Shown here one piece after another: positions 54,580-63,741 of a stretch of DNA of 64,000 bases. The notes under the pieces are model-generated. The model saw nothing but the letters and a program-made list of their open reading frames with translations. It had not been told where the DNA came from and ran no database searches. Made by a program: the position numbers and the translations under genes. Source of the DNA: UBA1479 sp048263775 (GTDB lineage: Bacteria; Pseudomonadota; Alphaproteobacteria; Rhodospirillales; Casp-alpha2); assembly GCA_048263775.1 (NCBI GenBank), contig JBLXDU010000012.1, forward strand, positions 62,001 to 126,000. Reading direction: 5' to 3'. The stretch's first letter is position 1. Each line of letters starts with the position of its first letter.

Positions 54580-55773
54580 ATGCCGTTCACCCCTGCCTCG
54601 CCTGCCCTGTCTCGGTTTACCGTTCTTGACCTGACGCGCGTCCGTTCCGGGCCCACCTGCGTTCGCCAATTGGCCGATTGGGGCGCAAACGTCATCAAGG
54701 TCGAACTTCCCGAGGCATTGGATGCAGCAGAAGGCCCTGGCGGCCCACGGCACGGCTCCGACTTTCAGAATCTCCACCGCAACAAACGCGCGATGACGCT
54801 CAATCTGAAATCACCGGAAGGCCTCGCCGTGTTGAAACGTCTGGTCAAAAAGGCGGATGTCATCGTCGAGAACTTCCGCCCCGATGTAAAAGACCGGCTC
54901 GGTATCGACTACGAAAGCCTTCGGGCCATCAACCCGCAACTGGTCTATGCGTCGATTTCAGGATTCGGCCAGGACGGCCCCTATGCCAAGCGGCCCGGAT
55001 TTGACCAAATCGCCCAAGGCATGGGCGGGTTGATGTCGATCACCGGCAAGCCCGGCGAAGGACCGATGCGCGTCGGCATTCCGATCGCCGACCTGACCTC
55101 TGGCCTTTATTGCGCACTCGGCATTCTTGTCGCCCTGCTCGCCCGCGATGAGATCGGCGAAGGTCAATGGGTTCAGACCTCTCTTCTGCAGTCTCAGATC
55201 GCGATGCTCGATTTCCAGGCGACGCGTTGGCTGATCGATGGTGAAGTGCCGCCCCAGGCAGGCAACAATCATCCCACGTCGATCCCAACCGGCGTCTTCG
55301 AGACCTCTGACGGCTACATCAATCTGGCGGTCACAGGTCAGGTGATCTGGGAACGCTTTTGCCAGGCTGTCGACGCCGAACGTCTGATCGAACACCCGGA
55401 TTACAAGACCTCTGCTCTGCGCTCTCAGAATCGCGACGCGCTCGGCGAAGAGATCAACGCCATTCTCCGCACCGCCGACAGCGACACCTGGATCAACCGC
55501 TTCAACAAATCGGGCGTGCCGGCCGGACCGATCAACACCATCGACAAGGTATTCGCCGATCCTCAGGTTCAACATCTTGAAATGGCCCAGAAGGTGACGT
55601 CGAATGCACTTGGTGAACTCACCTTGGTCGGCCAGCCGATCAAGATGAACAAAACACCCAGTTCGATGAAGCTGGCCCCGCCGGAACGTGGCGAGCACTC
55701 CGACGAAATTCTGCAGGAATTCGGGTATTCACCTGCGGAAATCGCCGACCTCAAAGACGCCGGCGTCGTATAA
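54580..55773 (+). CDS. family III CoA-transferase (CaiB/BaiF)
   Basis: The 397-residue enzyme has the interlocked CoA-transferase fold: FTVLDLTRVRSGPTCVRQLADWGANVIKVE at the start, and the catalytic aspartate D171 (IADLTSGLYCAL). It transfers CoA between carboxylic acids in a ping-pong reaction. TGGAGA precedes ATG 54580; an in-frame start at 54556 is less likely. It is followed by a crotonase gene and lies divergent from the GntR gene. Substrate acid is unknown but should match what TctABC brings in. Confidence 0.92.
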   Translation: MPFTPASPALSRFTVLDLTRVRSGPTCVRQLADWGANVIKVELPEALDAAEGPGGPRHGSDFQNLHRNKRAMTLNLKSPEGLAVLKRLVKKADVIVENFRPDVKDRLGIDYESLRAINPQLVYASISGFGQDGPYAKRPGFDQIAQGMGGLMSITGKPGEGPMRVGIPIADLTSGLYCALGILVALLARDEIGEGQWVQTSLLQSQIAMLDFQATRWLIDGEVPPQAGNNHPTSIPTGVFETSDGYINLAVTGQVIWERFCQAVDAERLIEHPDYKTSALRSQNRDALGEEINAILRTADSDTWINRFNKSGVPAGPINTIDKVFADPQVQHLEMAQKVTSNALGELTLVGQPIKMNKTPSSMKLAPPERGEHSDEILQEFGYSPAEIADLKDAGVV

Positions 55774-55837
55774 GCGGTGCATTGTCACACCCACTGCTGA
55801 CGCCTATTCCCATCAATCGACCATGAAGGACCATCAC

Positions 55838-56671
55838 ATGATGCCGCCCTCCAACACGCCCCCCAACATCGATGCCGATCTCGCCAGCGAAGCCGGCGAA
55901 GACATTCTTTACGAAGTCCGCGACGGTATCGGGTTCCTGACCTTCAACCGCCCGCAGGCGCGCAACGCCATGACCTTCGCGATGTATGAACGCATGGCCC
56001 AAATCTGCGCCGATGCCAATGAAACCCGGGATATCCGGGCGCTCGTCCTGACCGGGGCCGGCGAAAAAGCCTTCGCCGCCGGCACCGACATGTCGCAGTT
56101 CCGCGCCTTCGACAAGGAAGAGGATGCGCTTGCCTATGAGGCGCGGATCGACCGCACGCTCGGCACATTGGAACGCTGCAGGATTCCGACCATCGCCGCC
56201 ATTCGCGGTGCCTGTGCGGGCGGTGGCGCCGGCATCGCCGCCTGTTGCGATCTGCGTATCGCGGCGCGGACATCGCGCTTCGGATTTCCCGTCGCGCGCA
56301 CGCTCGGCAACTGCCTGTCGATGATGAACTTTGCCAGGTTGGCCGACCTGATCGGCACGGCCCGCGCAAAGGACATGATCTTCCGCGCGAAGATGATCGA
56401 GGCTCCGGCCGCGCTCGAATACGGTTTCATCACCGAAATGGTCGAAACTCCAGACGATGTCGCACCGCGCGCCGAGGAGATCGCCCGCCAGATCTCCGAG
56501 TATGCTCCCCTCACCTTGCAGGCGACGAAAGAGGCGTTCCTGCGTCTGCGCACCGAATTGCCGCCGGGCGGCGGCCGTGACCTCCTGCTCATGTGTTACA
56601 TGAGCGAGGATTTCCGCGAAGGCATGGACGCGTTTCTCAGCAAGCGGCCGCCAAACTTCAAGGGACAGTGA
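55838..56671 (+). CDS. enoyl-CoA hydratase/isomerase (crotonase) family protein
   Basis: The 277-residue protein has the crotonase fold: FLTFNRPQARNAMTFAMY near the start, FAAGTDMSQF as the oxyanion-hole segment, and GACAGGGAGIAACCDLRIAA. The two usual glutamates are altered: PEINLG-type residues read PVARTLG and no matching second glutamate is clear. It may therefore catalyse another reaction on a CoA ester, such as dehydration, isomerisation or decarboxylation. It lies 64 bases after the CoA-transferase gene and probably acts on its product. ATG 55838 has GAAGGA upstream. Confidence 0.88.
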   Translation: MMPPSNTPPNIDADLASEAGEDILYEVRDGIGFLTFNRPQARNAMTFAMYERMAQICADANETRDIRALVLTGAGEKAFAAGTDMSQFRAFDKEEDALAYEARIDRTLGTLERCRIPTIAAIRGACAGGGAGIAACCDLRIAARTSRFGFPVARTLGNCLSMMNFARLADLIGTARAKDMIFRAKMIEAPAALEYGFITEMVETPDDVAPRAEEIARQISEYAPLTLQATKEAFLRLRTELPPGGGRDLLLMCYMSEDFREGMDAFLSKRPPNFKGQ

Positions 56672-56713
56672 TGCAACCGCAGTCACTTCCATGAAAATAG
56701 CGAGAACCTAAAC

Positions 56714-56742
56714 AAACGGGCCCCCAGCGGGGCCCGTTTCTG
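56714..56742. terminator. bidirectional rho-independent terminator
   Basis: An 11-bp stem AAACGGGCCCC (56714-56724) / GGGGCCCGTTT (56729-56739) with a four-base loop is followed by CTGGTT on the plus strand and A-rich on the other side. It lies between the crotonase gene and the convergent small gene ending at 56788. Confidence 0.75.
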
Positions 56743-56787
56743 GTTACAGCGACAAGATCCGGGCCTGCGGTCAAACCGACAGATACA

Positions 56788-56970
56788 TCATGCCGCCTGG
56801 TCCGTGATTTGCTTGCGAATGACCGCCTTAATTTCCCGCCAGACGCTCAGCGTATAATTGTCGCCCGCGCGTTGGGCATCGATAGCACCTTCGATGGCGA
56901 CGGAAAGGGCACCGTCCAATCCGTGCTCTTGGATCAAATTTTTTGCGATTTCTTTGGGATCGTTCTGCAT
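56788..56970 (-). CDS. small conserved-looking hypothetical protein
   Basis: The 60-residue protein starts MQNDPKEIAKNLIQEHG and continues in helices (DGALSVAIEGAIDAQRAGDNY, LSVWREIKAVIRK). It has no Cys and no membrane segment, and seems a compact helical protein. ATG 56970 gives a clean start; an in-frame ATG at 57033 adds a low-complexity leader. It is convergent with the crotonase gene and separated by a strong terminator. Function unknown. Confidence 0.55.
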   Translation of the reverse strand: MQNDPKEIAKNLIQEHGLDGALSVAIEGAIDAQRAGDNYTLSVWREIKAVIRKQITDQAA

Positions 56971-57182
56971 ACGTGAATTTCGCGAACCGTGTTGTTGAGG
57001 AAAACCATCTATCGAACAACTGTTGCCCGACAATCATGGCCGCCGTATGGCGAGTCTGCGCCATCATTGCAACGCTGTTGCGCAATTGCCCTGCAACTTC
57101 CTTGCCTGCCCTTGACGATCCAGCTTACCGTCGCCCCCATCAACGAACCGCTACCGGATGCCCCCAACATGTCCCTTCGCCG

Positions 57183-58472
57183 ATGACTGACCGACCGCAG
57201 ACCACGGCACCGACGAAACCCGCATCGTTCCTGGGCGCCCTCGCCTGGGCCATGTACGACTGGGCCAATTCGGCCTATGCGGCCGTTATCTCGACCTTCG
57301 TGTTCAGCGCCTATTTCACCAAGGCAGTCGCCGCCGATCCCATCGCCGGCACGGAAATGTGGGGCTACGCTATTTCCGCCTCGTCATTCTGCGTCGCCGT
57401 CACGGCGCCGGTCCTGGGCGCCATCGCCGACCGGGGCGGGCGGCGTAAGCCCTGGATCTTCGTGTTCACCCTGGGTCTGGTGATCGCGACAGGGCTGATG
57501 TGGTATGTGGAGCCCTCCCCGTCATCGGTCGTGTTGGCGCTTGTCCTGGCCGCCGCCGCCAACTTCACCTTCGAGACGGCAACCGTGTTCTACAATGCCA
57601 TGCTGCCCGACGTCGCCGGGCGCGACCGCATCGGCCGGCTGTCGGGCTGGGCTTGGGGCTTCGGCTATGCGGGTGGCATCGTCTGTCTGGTCGTATTGCT
57701 GGTCGGCTTCGTGCAGCCGGAGGTGCCGTGGCTGGGACTCGACAAGGAGACGGCCGAACACGTGCGCATTTCCGGTCCTTTCGTCGCGATCTGGCTGGCC
57801 CTGTTCGCCCTGCCCCTTTTCCTGTTCACGCCGGACACGCCGTCCCGCGGCCTGTCGGCCCTGACGGCGGTGCGCGAAGGCATCGCCACGCTTCGCGGCA
57901 CGCTGAAGCGCGCGCGGGATTATGACGGTATCGTCGTCTTTCTGATCGGCTACATGATCTACATGGACGGGCTCGGCACCATGTTCACCTTCGGTGGTAT
58001 CTACGCCGCCGGGACCTTCGGCATGGAACAGGCCGAGGTCATTCAGCTTGGCATCGGCATGAGCATCACCGCCGGGATCGGCGCCTTCGCCATGGCCTGG
58101 GTCGACGATTGGATGGGGCCTAAGCGCACGATCCTGATTTCCTTGTTGGGGCTCATCGTGTTCGGGCTCGCCATCGTCTCCGTCACTGACAAGGCCCTGT
58201 TCTGGGCCTTCGCGCTTGGGATCGGCCTGTTCGTCGGCCCGGGACAGGCGGCCGGGCGATCCCTGATGGCGCATCTCGCCCCCGACCATCTGCGCACGGA
58301 AATGTTCGGCTTCATGGCGCTTGCCGGCAAGGCGACGGCCTTCGTCGGCCCTGCCGCCGTCGCCTGGGCCACCAGCATGGCCGAAAGCCAGCGCCACGGC
58401 ATGGCGACGGTGATCGCCTTCTTTGTCGTCGGGTTCATCTTGATCCTGCGGGTGCCGGACGCGCGGCGCTGA
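57183..58472 (+). CDS. MFS transporter, UMF1 family
   Basis: The 429-residue permease has about eleven to twelve membrane helices. The start WAMYDWANSAYAAVISTFVFSAYF is the UMF1 (unknown major facilitator) signature, and ADRGGRRK lies in the loop after helix 2 as in MFS proteins. Relatives are eukaryotic autophagy-linked Atg22 and bacterial UMF1 permeases; bacterial substrates are largely unknown. ATG 57183 fits the family start; a longer open frame upstream is not used. Confidence 0.9.
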   Translation: MTDRPQTTAPTKPASFLGALAWAMYDWANSAYAAVISTFVFSAYFTKAVAADPIAGTEMWGYAISASSFCVAVTAPVLGAIADRGGRRKPWIFVFTLGLVIATGLMWYVEPSPSSVVLALVLAAAANFTFETATVFYNAMLPDVAGRDRIGRLSGWAWGFGYAGGIVCLVVLLVGFVQPEVPWLGLDKETAEHVRISGPFVAIWLALFALPLFLFTPDTPSRGLSALTAVREGIATLRGTLKRARDYDGIVVFLIGYMIYMDGLGTMFTFGGIYAAGTFGMEQAEVIQLGIGMSITAGIGAFAMAWVDDWMGPKRTILISLLGLIVFGLAIVSVTDKALFWAFALGIGLFVGPGQAAGRSLMAHLAPDHLRTEMFGFMALAGKATAFVGPAAVAWATSMAESQRHGMATVIAFFVVGFILILRVPDARR

Positions 58473-58620
58473 TTTCCGCGACGGCCGTCCGCTACCGGCC
58501 TTCGATTTCCCCCCATAGACGAAAGTTTTTTCCGGATGGCCCGGCGCAGTTAAGTGCCTGTGCGGGCTCAAAACATTGCCCGATAAACATATAGACCTTT
58601 AGATATTCCACACCATAAAA

Positions 58621-58665
58621 CCGCACAAAGTGCGCATTTATATGGAATTTTCCGCACAAAGTGCG
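58621..58665. promoter_or_regulatory. pair of identical palindromes (possible operators)
   Basis: CCGCACAAAGTGCG occurs at 58621-58634 and again at 58652-58665. Each copy is a CGCAC-AAA-GTGCG inverted repeat. Centres are 31 bases apart, about three helical turns, so two dimers could bind the same face. They lie 46-90 bases before the 48-residue gene at 58711 in an AT-rich stretch, consistent with an operator pair. Confidence 0.55.
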
Positions 58666-58710
58666 TATATTGGTGTCTAGCGATTCTCCACCATGAAAGG
58701 AGACCAAGAC

Positions 58711-58857
58711 ATGCTTTCGCACATCATTCTATTCCGCGGCTTCATCTTCAACCGGCCCAAGAAGACGCCGGTCGCCACGGCCTACCCTTATTCGCCGCCG
58801 GAATGGGCCGCGTTCAACCGGGCGCTCTATCAGCCTCGGCCGCGCTTCAGCCACTGA
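58711..58857 (+). CDS. 48-residue microprotein of unknown function
   Basis: The frame is preceded by AAAGGAGA at good spacing and encodes MLSHIILFRGFIFNRPKK, then a Pro/Tyr-rich stretch (AYPYSPPEW) and an RPRFSH end. An in-frame ATG at 58693 overlaps the ribosome-binding site. The first helix is amphipathic and hydrophobic (about 3-14); the remainder is basic and proline-rich, perhaps a peripheral membrane or RNA-contacting peptide. The double palindrome upstream suggests strict control. No known family is recognised. Confidence 0.55.
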   Translation: MLSHIILFRGFIFNRPKKTPVATAYPYSPPEWAAFNRALYQPRPRFSH

Positions 58858-58971
58858 GTCACCGGCCAGCCGGTCCTCCCCTCCCCGCCGGCAGGCCGGA
58901 TATCAAGGGGGTGTGCACGTCCGTGCCGCCCCCTTATACTTTGCCCTGATTAGGGATTAAGGGCCCGCCGC

Positions 58972-59604
58972 GTGGACATCGAAATCATCTACGATACCGT
59001 CTGTCCCTGGTGCTACATCGGCAAGCGCCGGTTGGACCAGGCCCTGGCCCTGCGCCCGAACCTGAACGTCACCACCCATTGGCGGCCGTTCCTGTTGAAC
59101 CCCGAACTGCCACCCGACGGCGTCGATCGCACAGCCTATCTGGTCAAGAAGTTCGGGTCGGAAACGCGGGTGCGGCGCATCTACGGCGCGATCGGTGAGG
59201 CCGGCCAATCGGTCGAGATTGATTTCGCCTTCGAGCGCATCCAGAAGACCCCCAATTCCGTCGATTCCCACCGCCTGGTCAAATACGCCGCCCGCCACGG
59301 TGCCGCCGCCGATGCGGTGGTCGAAGCCCTGTTCGTCGCCTATTTCGTCCATGGCCTCGACATCGGCGAGGAACAGGTGCTGCTCGACATCGGCGCCCGA
59401 CACGGCCTCGATGAGGCCGACTTGCGGACCTATCTGGCCGGCGACACCGATCTGGAGGCCGTGACCCAGGACAACGCCCGCGCCCATCGCCTCGGCGTCA
59501 ACGGCGTGCCGTCCTTCGTGTTCACCGGCCCCATGGTGATTTCCGGCGCCCAGGAACCGCAGATCCTGGCGCGCATGCTCGACGCCGCCGCCTCGGCCGC
59601 CTGA
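58972..59604 (+). CDS. DsbA family oxidoreductase, FrnE-like
   Basis: The 210-residue protein has the thioredoxin fold with a helical insert and the active site C11-P-W-C14 (TVCPWCYIG). This is the FrnE/2-hydroxychromene-2-carboxylate isomerase-like group of DsbA proteins. The late cis-Pro segment GVPSFVF supports the thioredoxin fold. No signal peptide is present, so it acts in the cytoplasm. GTG 58972 is the start. The next gene begins 21 bases downstream. Confidence 0.9.
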   Translation: MDIEIIYDTVCPWCYIGKRRLDQALALRPNLNVTTHWRPFLLNPELPPDGVDRTAYLVKKFGSETRVRRIYGAIGEAGQSVEIDFAFERIQKTPNSVDSHRLVKYAARHGAAADAVVEALFVAYFVHGLDIGEEQVLLDIGARHGLDEADLRTYLAGDTDLEAVTQDNARAHRLGVNGVPSFVFTGPMVISGAQEPQILARMLDAAASAA

Positions 59605-59625
59605 GCCGGAGGCCGCGATCCGACC

Positions 59626-60216
59626 GTGACAAAACGCCTGCATCAGATGACGGTGACCTACGTGCCCACCGAGGACCGCATGATGCTGCGCATCGCGACC
59701 AGCGAAAAAACCGAATACCGCCTGTGGCTGACCCGCCGCTTCATCGCGGCGATGTGGCCGGCGCTGGGCGGTCAATTGGCGCAGACGGCGGACCTCAGCG
59801 GTCTGCGCCCGCAAGCCAAGGGCGAGGACACCCCCGCCGGTGCTTCCGAGGCCCCGCCCCCGGCCCCCGACGTGCCGGCCAAGGTGCGCGATGCGGTTCT
59901 GGGCATGGAGCATCAGGCCGCCGTGCAGGACTCCGACTTTTCCCGCAAGCACGACGAGGACACGGTCGATCTGACCGCCAATACGGGCCCGATGATCGTG
60001 ACCGGCGCCAAGGTCAAACCCTGGGACGGCAAAAAACTAGTGCTGGGATTTCAGACCTCCAACGACATGAACGTCACCGTGACGCTGGACAAGAAATTGC
60101 TGCACGGGTTCTGCCACATGGTGGCGACCACGGTGCAGAAGGCGGAATGGGGATTGGCGCTGACCGTGGGTGAACCCGTCGTCGCCCCTCAGGCAGGCAC
60201 GAAGGTCATTCACTGA
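59626..60216 (+). CDS. conserved hypothetical protein
   Basis: The 196-residue protein has an N-terminal strand-helix region (MTVTYVPTEDRMMLRIATS, WLTRRFIAAMWPAL), a Pro/Ala-rich segment (about 63-90) and a C-terminal strand-rich part (LVLGFQTSNDMNVTVTLDKKL). I recognise no family. GTG 59626 or ATG 59647 could start it. It directly follows the FrnE-like gene and converges on mfd with 21 bases between. Confidence 0.65.
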   Translation: MTKRLHQMTVTYVPTEDRMMLRIATSEKTEYRLWLTRRFIAAMWPALGGQLAQTADLSGLRPQAKGEDTPAGASEAPPPAPDVPAKVRDAVLGMEHQAAVQDSDFSRKHDEDTVDLTANTGPMIVTGAKVKPWDGKKLVLGFQTSNDMNVTVTLDKKLLHGFCHMVATTVQKAEWGLALTVGEPVVAPQAGTKVIH

Positions 60217-60237
60217 TTTCCTACTCGTAGAAAGCGC

Positions 60238-63200
60238 CTAGGCCGCCGCCTTGCCCGCAATGGCCGCCAGTTGCGACACCAGGAATCGCACGCCCTTGGT
60301 CCGCGCCTGCTTATCCGGCCAGTCGCTGACGTAGATCAGCCGATGGTCGGGACGCAGCTTGGCCTTACCCTTCTGTTGGGTGATCCATTGAACGAGGCCC
60401 ACCGGATCGGCGAAGTCGTCACCGCGGAACTGTACGGTGGCGCCACGCGGCCCGGCATCGACCTTGGCGACCCCGGCGCGGCGGCACGATCCTTTGAGCT
60501 TCACCAGGTCCAGCAAATTCTGCACACTTTCCGGCAAAGGCCCGAAACGGTCGATCAGTTCGACCGCCAAGTCCTCCATCTCGTCGTCACCGGATAGGCG
60601 GGAGATACGCCGATAGAGTTCCAGGCGCAGGCTCAGATCGGCGACGTAGTGGTCAGGGATCAAGACTTCGGTACCGAGAGAGATTTGCGGACTCCAATCC
60701 TCGTCCGCGGCACTCTCACCACCGCCGCTCTTGGCCTCGGCCACGGCTTCTTCCAGCATGCGCTGGTACAACTCGACCCCGACTTCGCGGATATGGCCGG
60801 ATTGTTCCTCGCCCAGCAGGTTGCCCGCCCCCCGAATGTCCATATCGTGACTGGCCAGGGTGAACCCAGCACCCAGGGTGTCGAGGGTCTGCATGACCTC
60901 CAGCCGCTTTTCCGCCGTCGGCGTCAACTTGCCCCGCGCAGGTACGGTCAGATAGGCATAGGCGCGGATCTTCGACCGCCCGACGCGGCCGCGCAGCTGA
61001 TAGAGCTGGCCCAGACCGAAACGGTCGGCGCGGTGCATGATGATGGTGTTGACGCGGGGCAGATCGAGGCCGGATTCGATAATGTTGGTCGAAACCAGAA
61101 CATCATAGGCGCCGTCGGCGAAGGCCTGGAACACGTCTTCCAGGTCGCGCGGCTTCATCTGTCCATGGGCCAGGGCGATGCGCGCGTCGGGCATCATTTC
61201 CGTGATCTGATTGGCGACGCCGTCCAGATCCGACACACGCGGGCAAACGTAATAGACCTGCCCACCCCGGTGCAGTTCGCGCACCATGGCCTCGCGGATG
61301 ATGACCGGGTCGAACGGCAGCACGAAGGTGCGCACGGCAAGCCGGTCCACGGGCGGCGTGGCGATCAGGCTCATTTCCCGCAGACCCGACAGCGCCATCT
61401 GCAGGGTGCGCGGGATCGGCGTCGCGGTCAGGACCAGAACATGGACATTGGTCTTCAACTGCTTCAGCTGTTCCTTATGGGCGACACCGAAGTGCTGTTC
61501 CTCGTCGATGATCAACAGGCCCAAGTCGCGGAAGCGCACGTCCTTGGCCAGCAGCGCGTGGGTCCCAACGACGATGTCGATGTCACCCTTGGCCATGCCT
61601 TCCTTGACCTTGGCCGCGTCCTTGGCGGTCACTAGGCGCGACAGTTGTCCGATCTTCACGGGGAAGCCGGCGAAGCGTTCCTGAAACGTCTTGAAGTGCT
61701 GACGCGCCAGCAGCGTGGTCGGCACCACGACGGCGACCTGTTTGCCCGTCAGCGCCGCGGTGAAGGCGGCGCGCAGCGCCACCTCGGTCTTGCCGAAACC
61801 GACATCGCCGCAGACCAGCCTGTCCGTCGGGAGCCCCTTGGCCAGATCTTCAAGAGTATCGGAGATGGCGCGCAGTTGGTCTTCCGTCTCGTCATAAGGA
61901 AAACGCGCACAGAATTCGTCGTAAGCACCCGGGTGCCCTTCCAGGCGTGGCGCGTCCTTCATCAGGCGTTCCGCCGCGACCTGCATGAGCTTTTCCGCCA
62001 TGTCGCGGATGCGCGCTTTCATCTTGGCCTTGCGCGCTTGCCAGGCGGCGCCACCCAGACGGTCCAGCTGCCCCGGCCCACCTTCGGAGCCGTAGCGCGT
62101 GACAATCTCGATATTTTCGACCGGAATGAACAGCTTGTCGTCGCCGGCATAGACCAACATCAGGCAATCATGCGCCGCCCCACCGACGTCGATGGTCTGC
62201 AATCCGTCGTAGCGCCCGATCCCGTGTTCCGCATGGACGACCAGATCGCCCTCGTTGATGTCGGACACGCTGGCGATCAGGTTTTCCGGGCGCACCTTGA
62301 CCCGGTGGCGGCGCACCACGCGCTCGCCCAAAATATCCTGTTCCGAGACGACGGTGACCCGGCCCGGCAGCACGAAGCCGCGCGGCAGGCCCAGCACGAT
62401 CGCCGAAGCCCCCGGACCCTTAAGCGCCGATTGCCAGTCGGCGGCGGGCGTCAGCGTCACGCCGCGTTCCGCCAGCACGGTGATCAGCCGCGTGCGCGCG
62501 CCCTCGGAATAGGTATCGACCACAACGGTGTGGCCATCGGCCAACAGTGCCTTCACATGCGCCGCCGTTTCCTGGAACACATCGGCGTCAGGCCGGGCGC
62601 GCACATCGCCGAATTCACGGCCCGGCCGCCCGCCCAGATCGATGGCGTCGGGCCAGTCACCGGCGGCGTCGAAGGCCGACAGTTCGCGCACGTTCAGCCC
62701 GCCTTCGATCTGCCGCCATTCGTCGGGCGCCAGGTACAATTGTTCCGGCGGCAACGGCCGATAGGGCACGCCCGCCATGGCGCCCTGGGGCGTGTTCGCC
62801 ATTTCCACCCGCGCCTGATGATAATCGGCGATCATGGCAAGGCGGCCTTCCGCCGACTCGCCCGCCTGGGGCTCCAACGCGATGATCACGTCGTCGGGCA
62901 GGAAATCGAACAAAGTGTCCATGCCTTCATGGAACAGAGGCAGCCAGTGTTCCATGCCCGGATGCGCCCGCCCGGCGGAAATGCTTTCGTACAAGGGGTC
63001 GTCGTCGCCGCCCGTGCCGAAGGCGACGCGGTAACCGGAGCGAAAGCGAGAGACGGCTTCTGCGTCCAAGGGGGCCTCAAGCGCCCGGCGGATGGCAAAA
63101 CCGTCGAGCTTGGCGTCGGAGCGTTGGGATGTCGGGTCGAAGGTCCGCACCTGTTCCAACTCGTCGCCGAAGAAATCCAGACGCACGGGGTTCGCCGCCC

Positions 63201-63720
63201 CCGCCGGATAGACGTCGATAATGCCGCCGCGCACGGCGTATTCACCGGGCTCATACACCGTTTCGACCCGCTGGTAGGATGCATGGGCCAGACTTTCCAG
63301 AACCTTTTCCGGCCCCGTGCGGTCGCCGACGCGAAGGCTTAGCCCCGCATCGTCGAAGTAGGCCCTGGGCGGCACGCGCTGCAGGACCGCCGACACAGTC
63401 GTCAGCACGACCGGCGGTGTGCCCTTACCCGTCACGCCGTGACGCAGTTCGGTCAGGGTGCCGACCCGGCGGGCGACGATGTCGATCTTGGGCGACACCC
63501 GGTCGTACGGCAGACAGTCCCAGGCGGGAAAGGTCAGCACGGCAAGGTCCGGCGCCATGAAGGCAAGGGCCTCCGCCGCCTGGTCCATGTGCACGTCGTC
63601 GCGCGCGATGAACAGAACAGTCTTTCCGGCCCGTGCCGCATCAGCCAGAATCAGGGCTTCCGCGCCGCCGGGCACGCCGAACACGCGGCGAACGCCGGGC
63701 GAATACCAATGTTTTTCCAT
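60238..63720 (-). CDS. mfd: transcription-repair coupling factor Mfd
   Basis: The 1160-residue protein has a UvrB-like N-terminal region (about 1-350), an RNA polymerase-interacting domain (about 480-560) and a RecG-like translocase. The translocase carries Walker A GDVGFGKTEV, DEEQH in the DExx box, TATPIPRTL and GRVGR. It displaces stalled RNA polymerase and recruits UvrA. Length fits the family. ATG 63720 fits the conserved EKHWYSPG start; GTG 63729 is possible. The sdhE gene follows directly upstream on the same strand. Confidence 0.96.
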   Translation of the reverse strand: MEKHWYSPGVRRVFGVPGGAEALILADAARAGKTVLFIARDDVHMDQAAEALAFMAPDLAVLTFPAWDCLPYDRVSPKIDIVARRVGTLTELRHGVTGKGTPPVVLTTVSAVLQRVPPRAYFDDAGLSLRVGDRTGPEKVLESLAHASYQRVETVYEPGEYAVRGGIIDVYPAGAANPVRLDFFGDELEQVRTFDPTSQRSDAKLDGFAIRRALEAPLDAEAVSRFRSGYRVAFGTGGDDDPLYESISAGRAHPGMEHWLPLFHEGMDTLFDFLPDDVIIALEPQAGESAEGRLAMIADYHQARVEMANTPQGAMAGVPYRPLPPEQLYLAPDEWRQIEGGLNVRELSAFDAAGDWPDAIDLGGRPGREFGDVRARPDADVFQETAAHVKALLADGHTVVVDTYSEGARTRLITVLAERGVTLTPAADWQSALKGPGASAIVLGLPRGFVLPGRVTVVSEQDILGERVVRRHRVKVRPENLIASVSDINEGDLVVHAEHGIGRYDGLQTIDVGGAAHDCLMLVYAGDDKLFIPVENIEIVTRYGSEGGPGQLDRLGGAAWQARKAKMKARIRDMAEKLMQVAAERLMKDAPRLEGHPGAYDEFCARFPYDETEDQLRAISDTLEDLAKGLPTDRLVCGDVGFGKTEVALRAAFTAALTGKQVAVVVPTTLLARQHFKTFQERFAGFPVKIGQLSRLVTAKDAAKVKEGMAKGDIDIVVGTHALLAKDVRFRDLGLLIIDEEQHFGVAHKEQLKQLKTNVHVLVLTATPIPRTLQMALSGLREMSLIATPPVDRLAVRTFVLPFDPVIIREAMVRELHRGGQVYYVCPRVSDLDGVANQITEMMPDARIALAHGQMKPRDLEDVFQAFADGAYDVLVSTNIIESGLDLPRVNTIIMHRADRFGLGQLYQLRGRVGRSKIRAYAYLTVPARGKLTPTAEKRLEVMQTLDTLGAGFTLASHDMDIRGAGNLLGEEQSGHIREVGVELYQRMLEEAVAEAKSGGGESAADEDWSPQISLGTEVLIPDHYVADLSLRLELYRRISRLSGDDEMEDLAVELIDRFGPLPESVQNLLDLVKLKGSCRRAGVAKVDAGPRGATVQFRGDDFADPVGLVQWITQQKGKAKLRPDHRLIYVSDWPDKQARTKGVRFLVSQLAAIAGKAAA

Positions 63721-63741
63721 GCCGGTCACGGGTTCTTGCGA

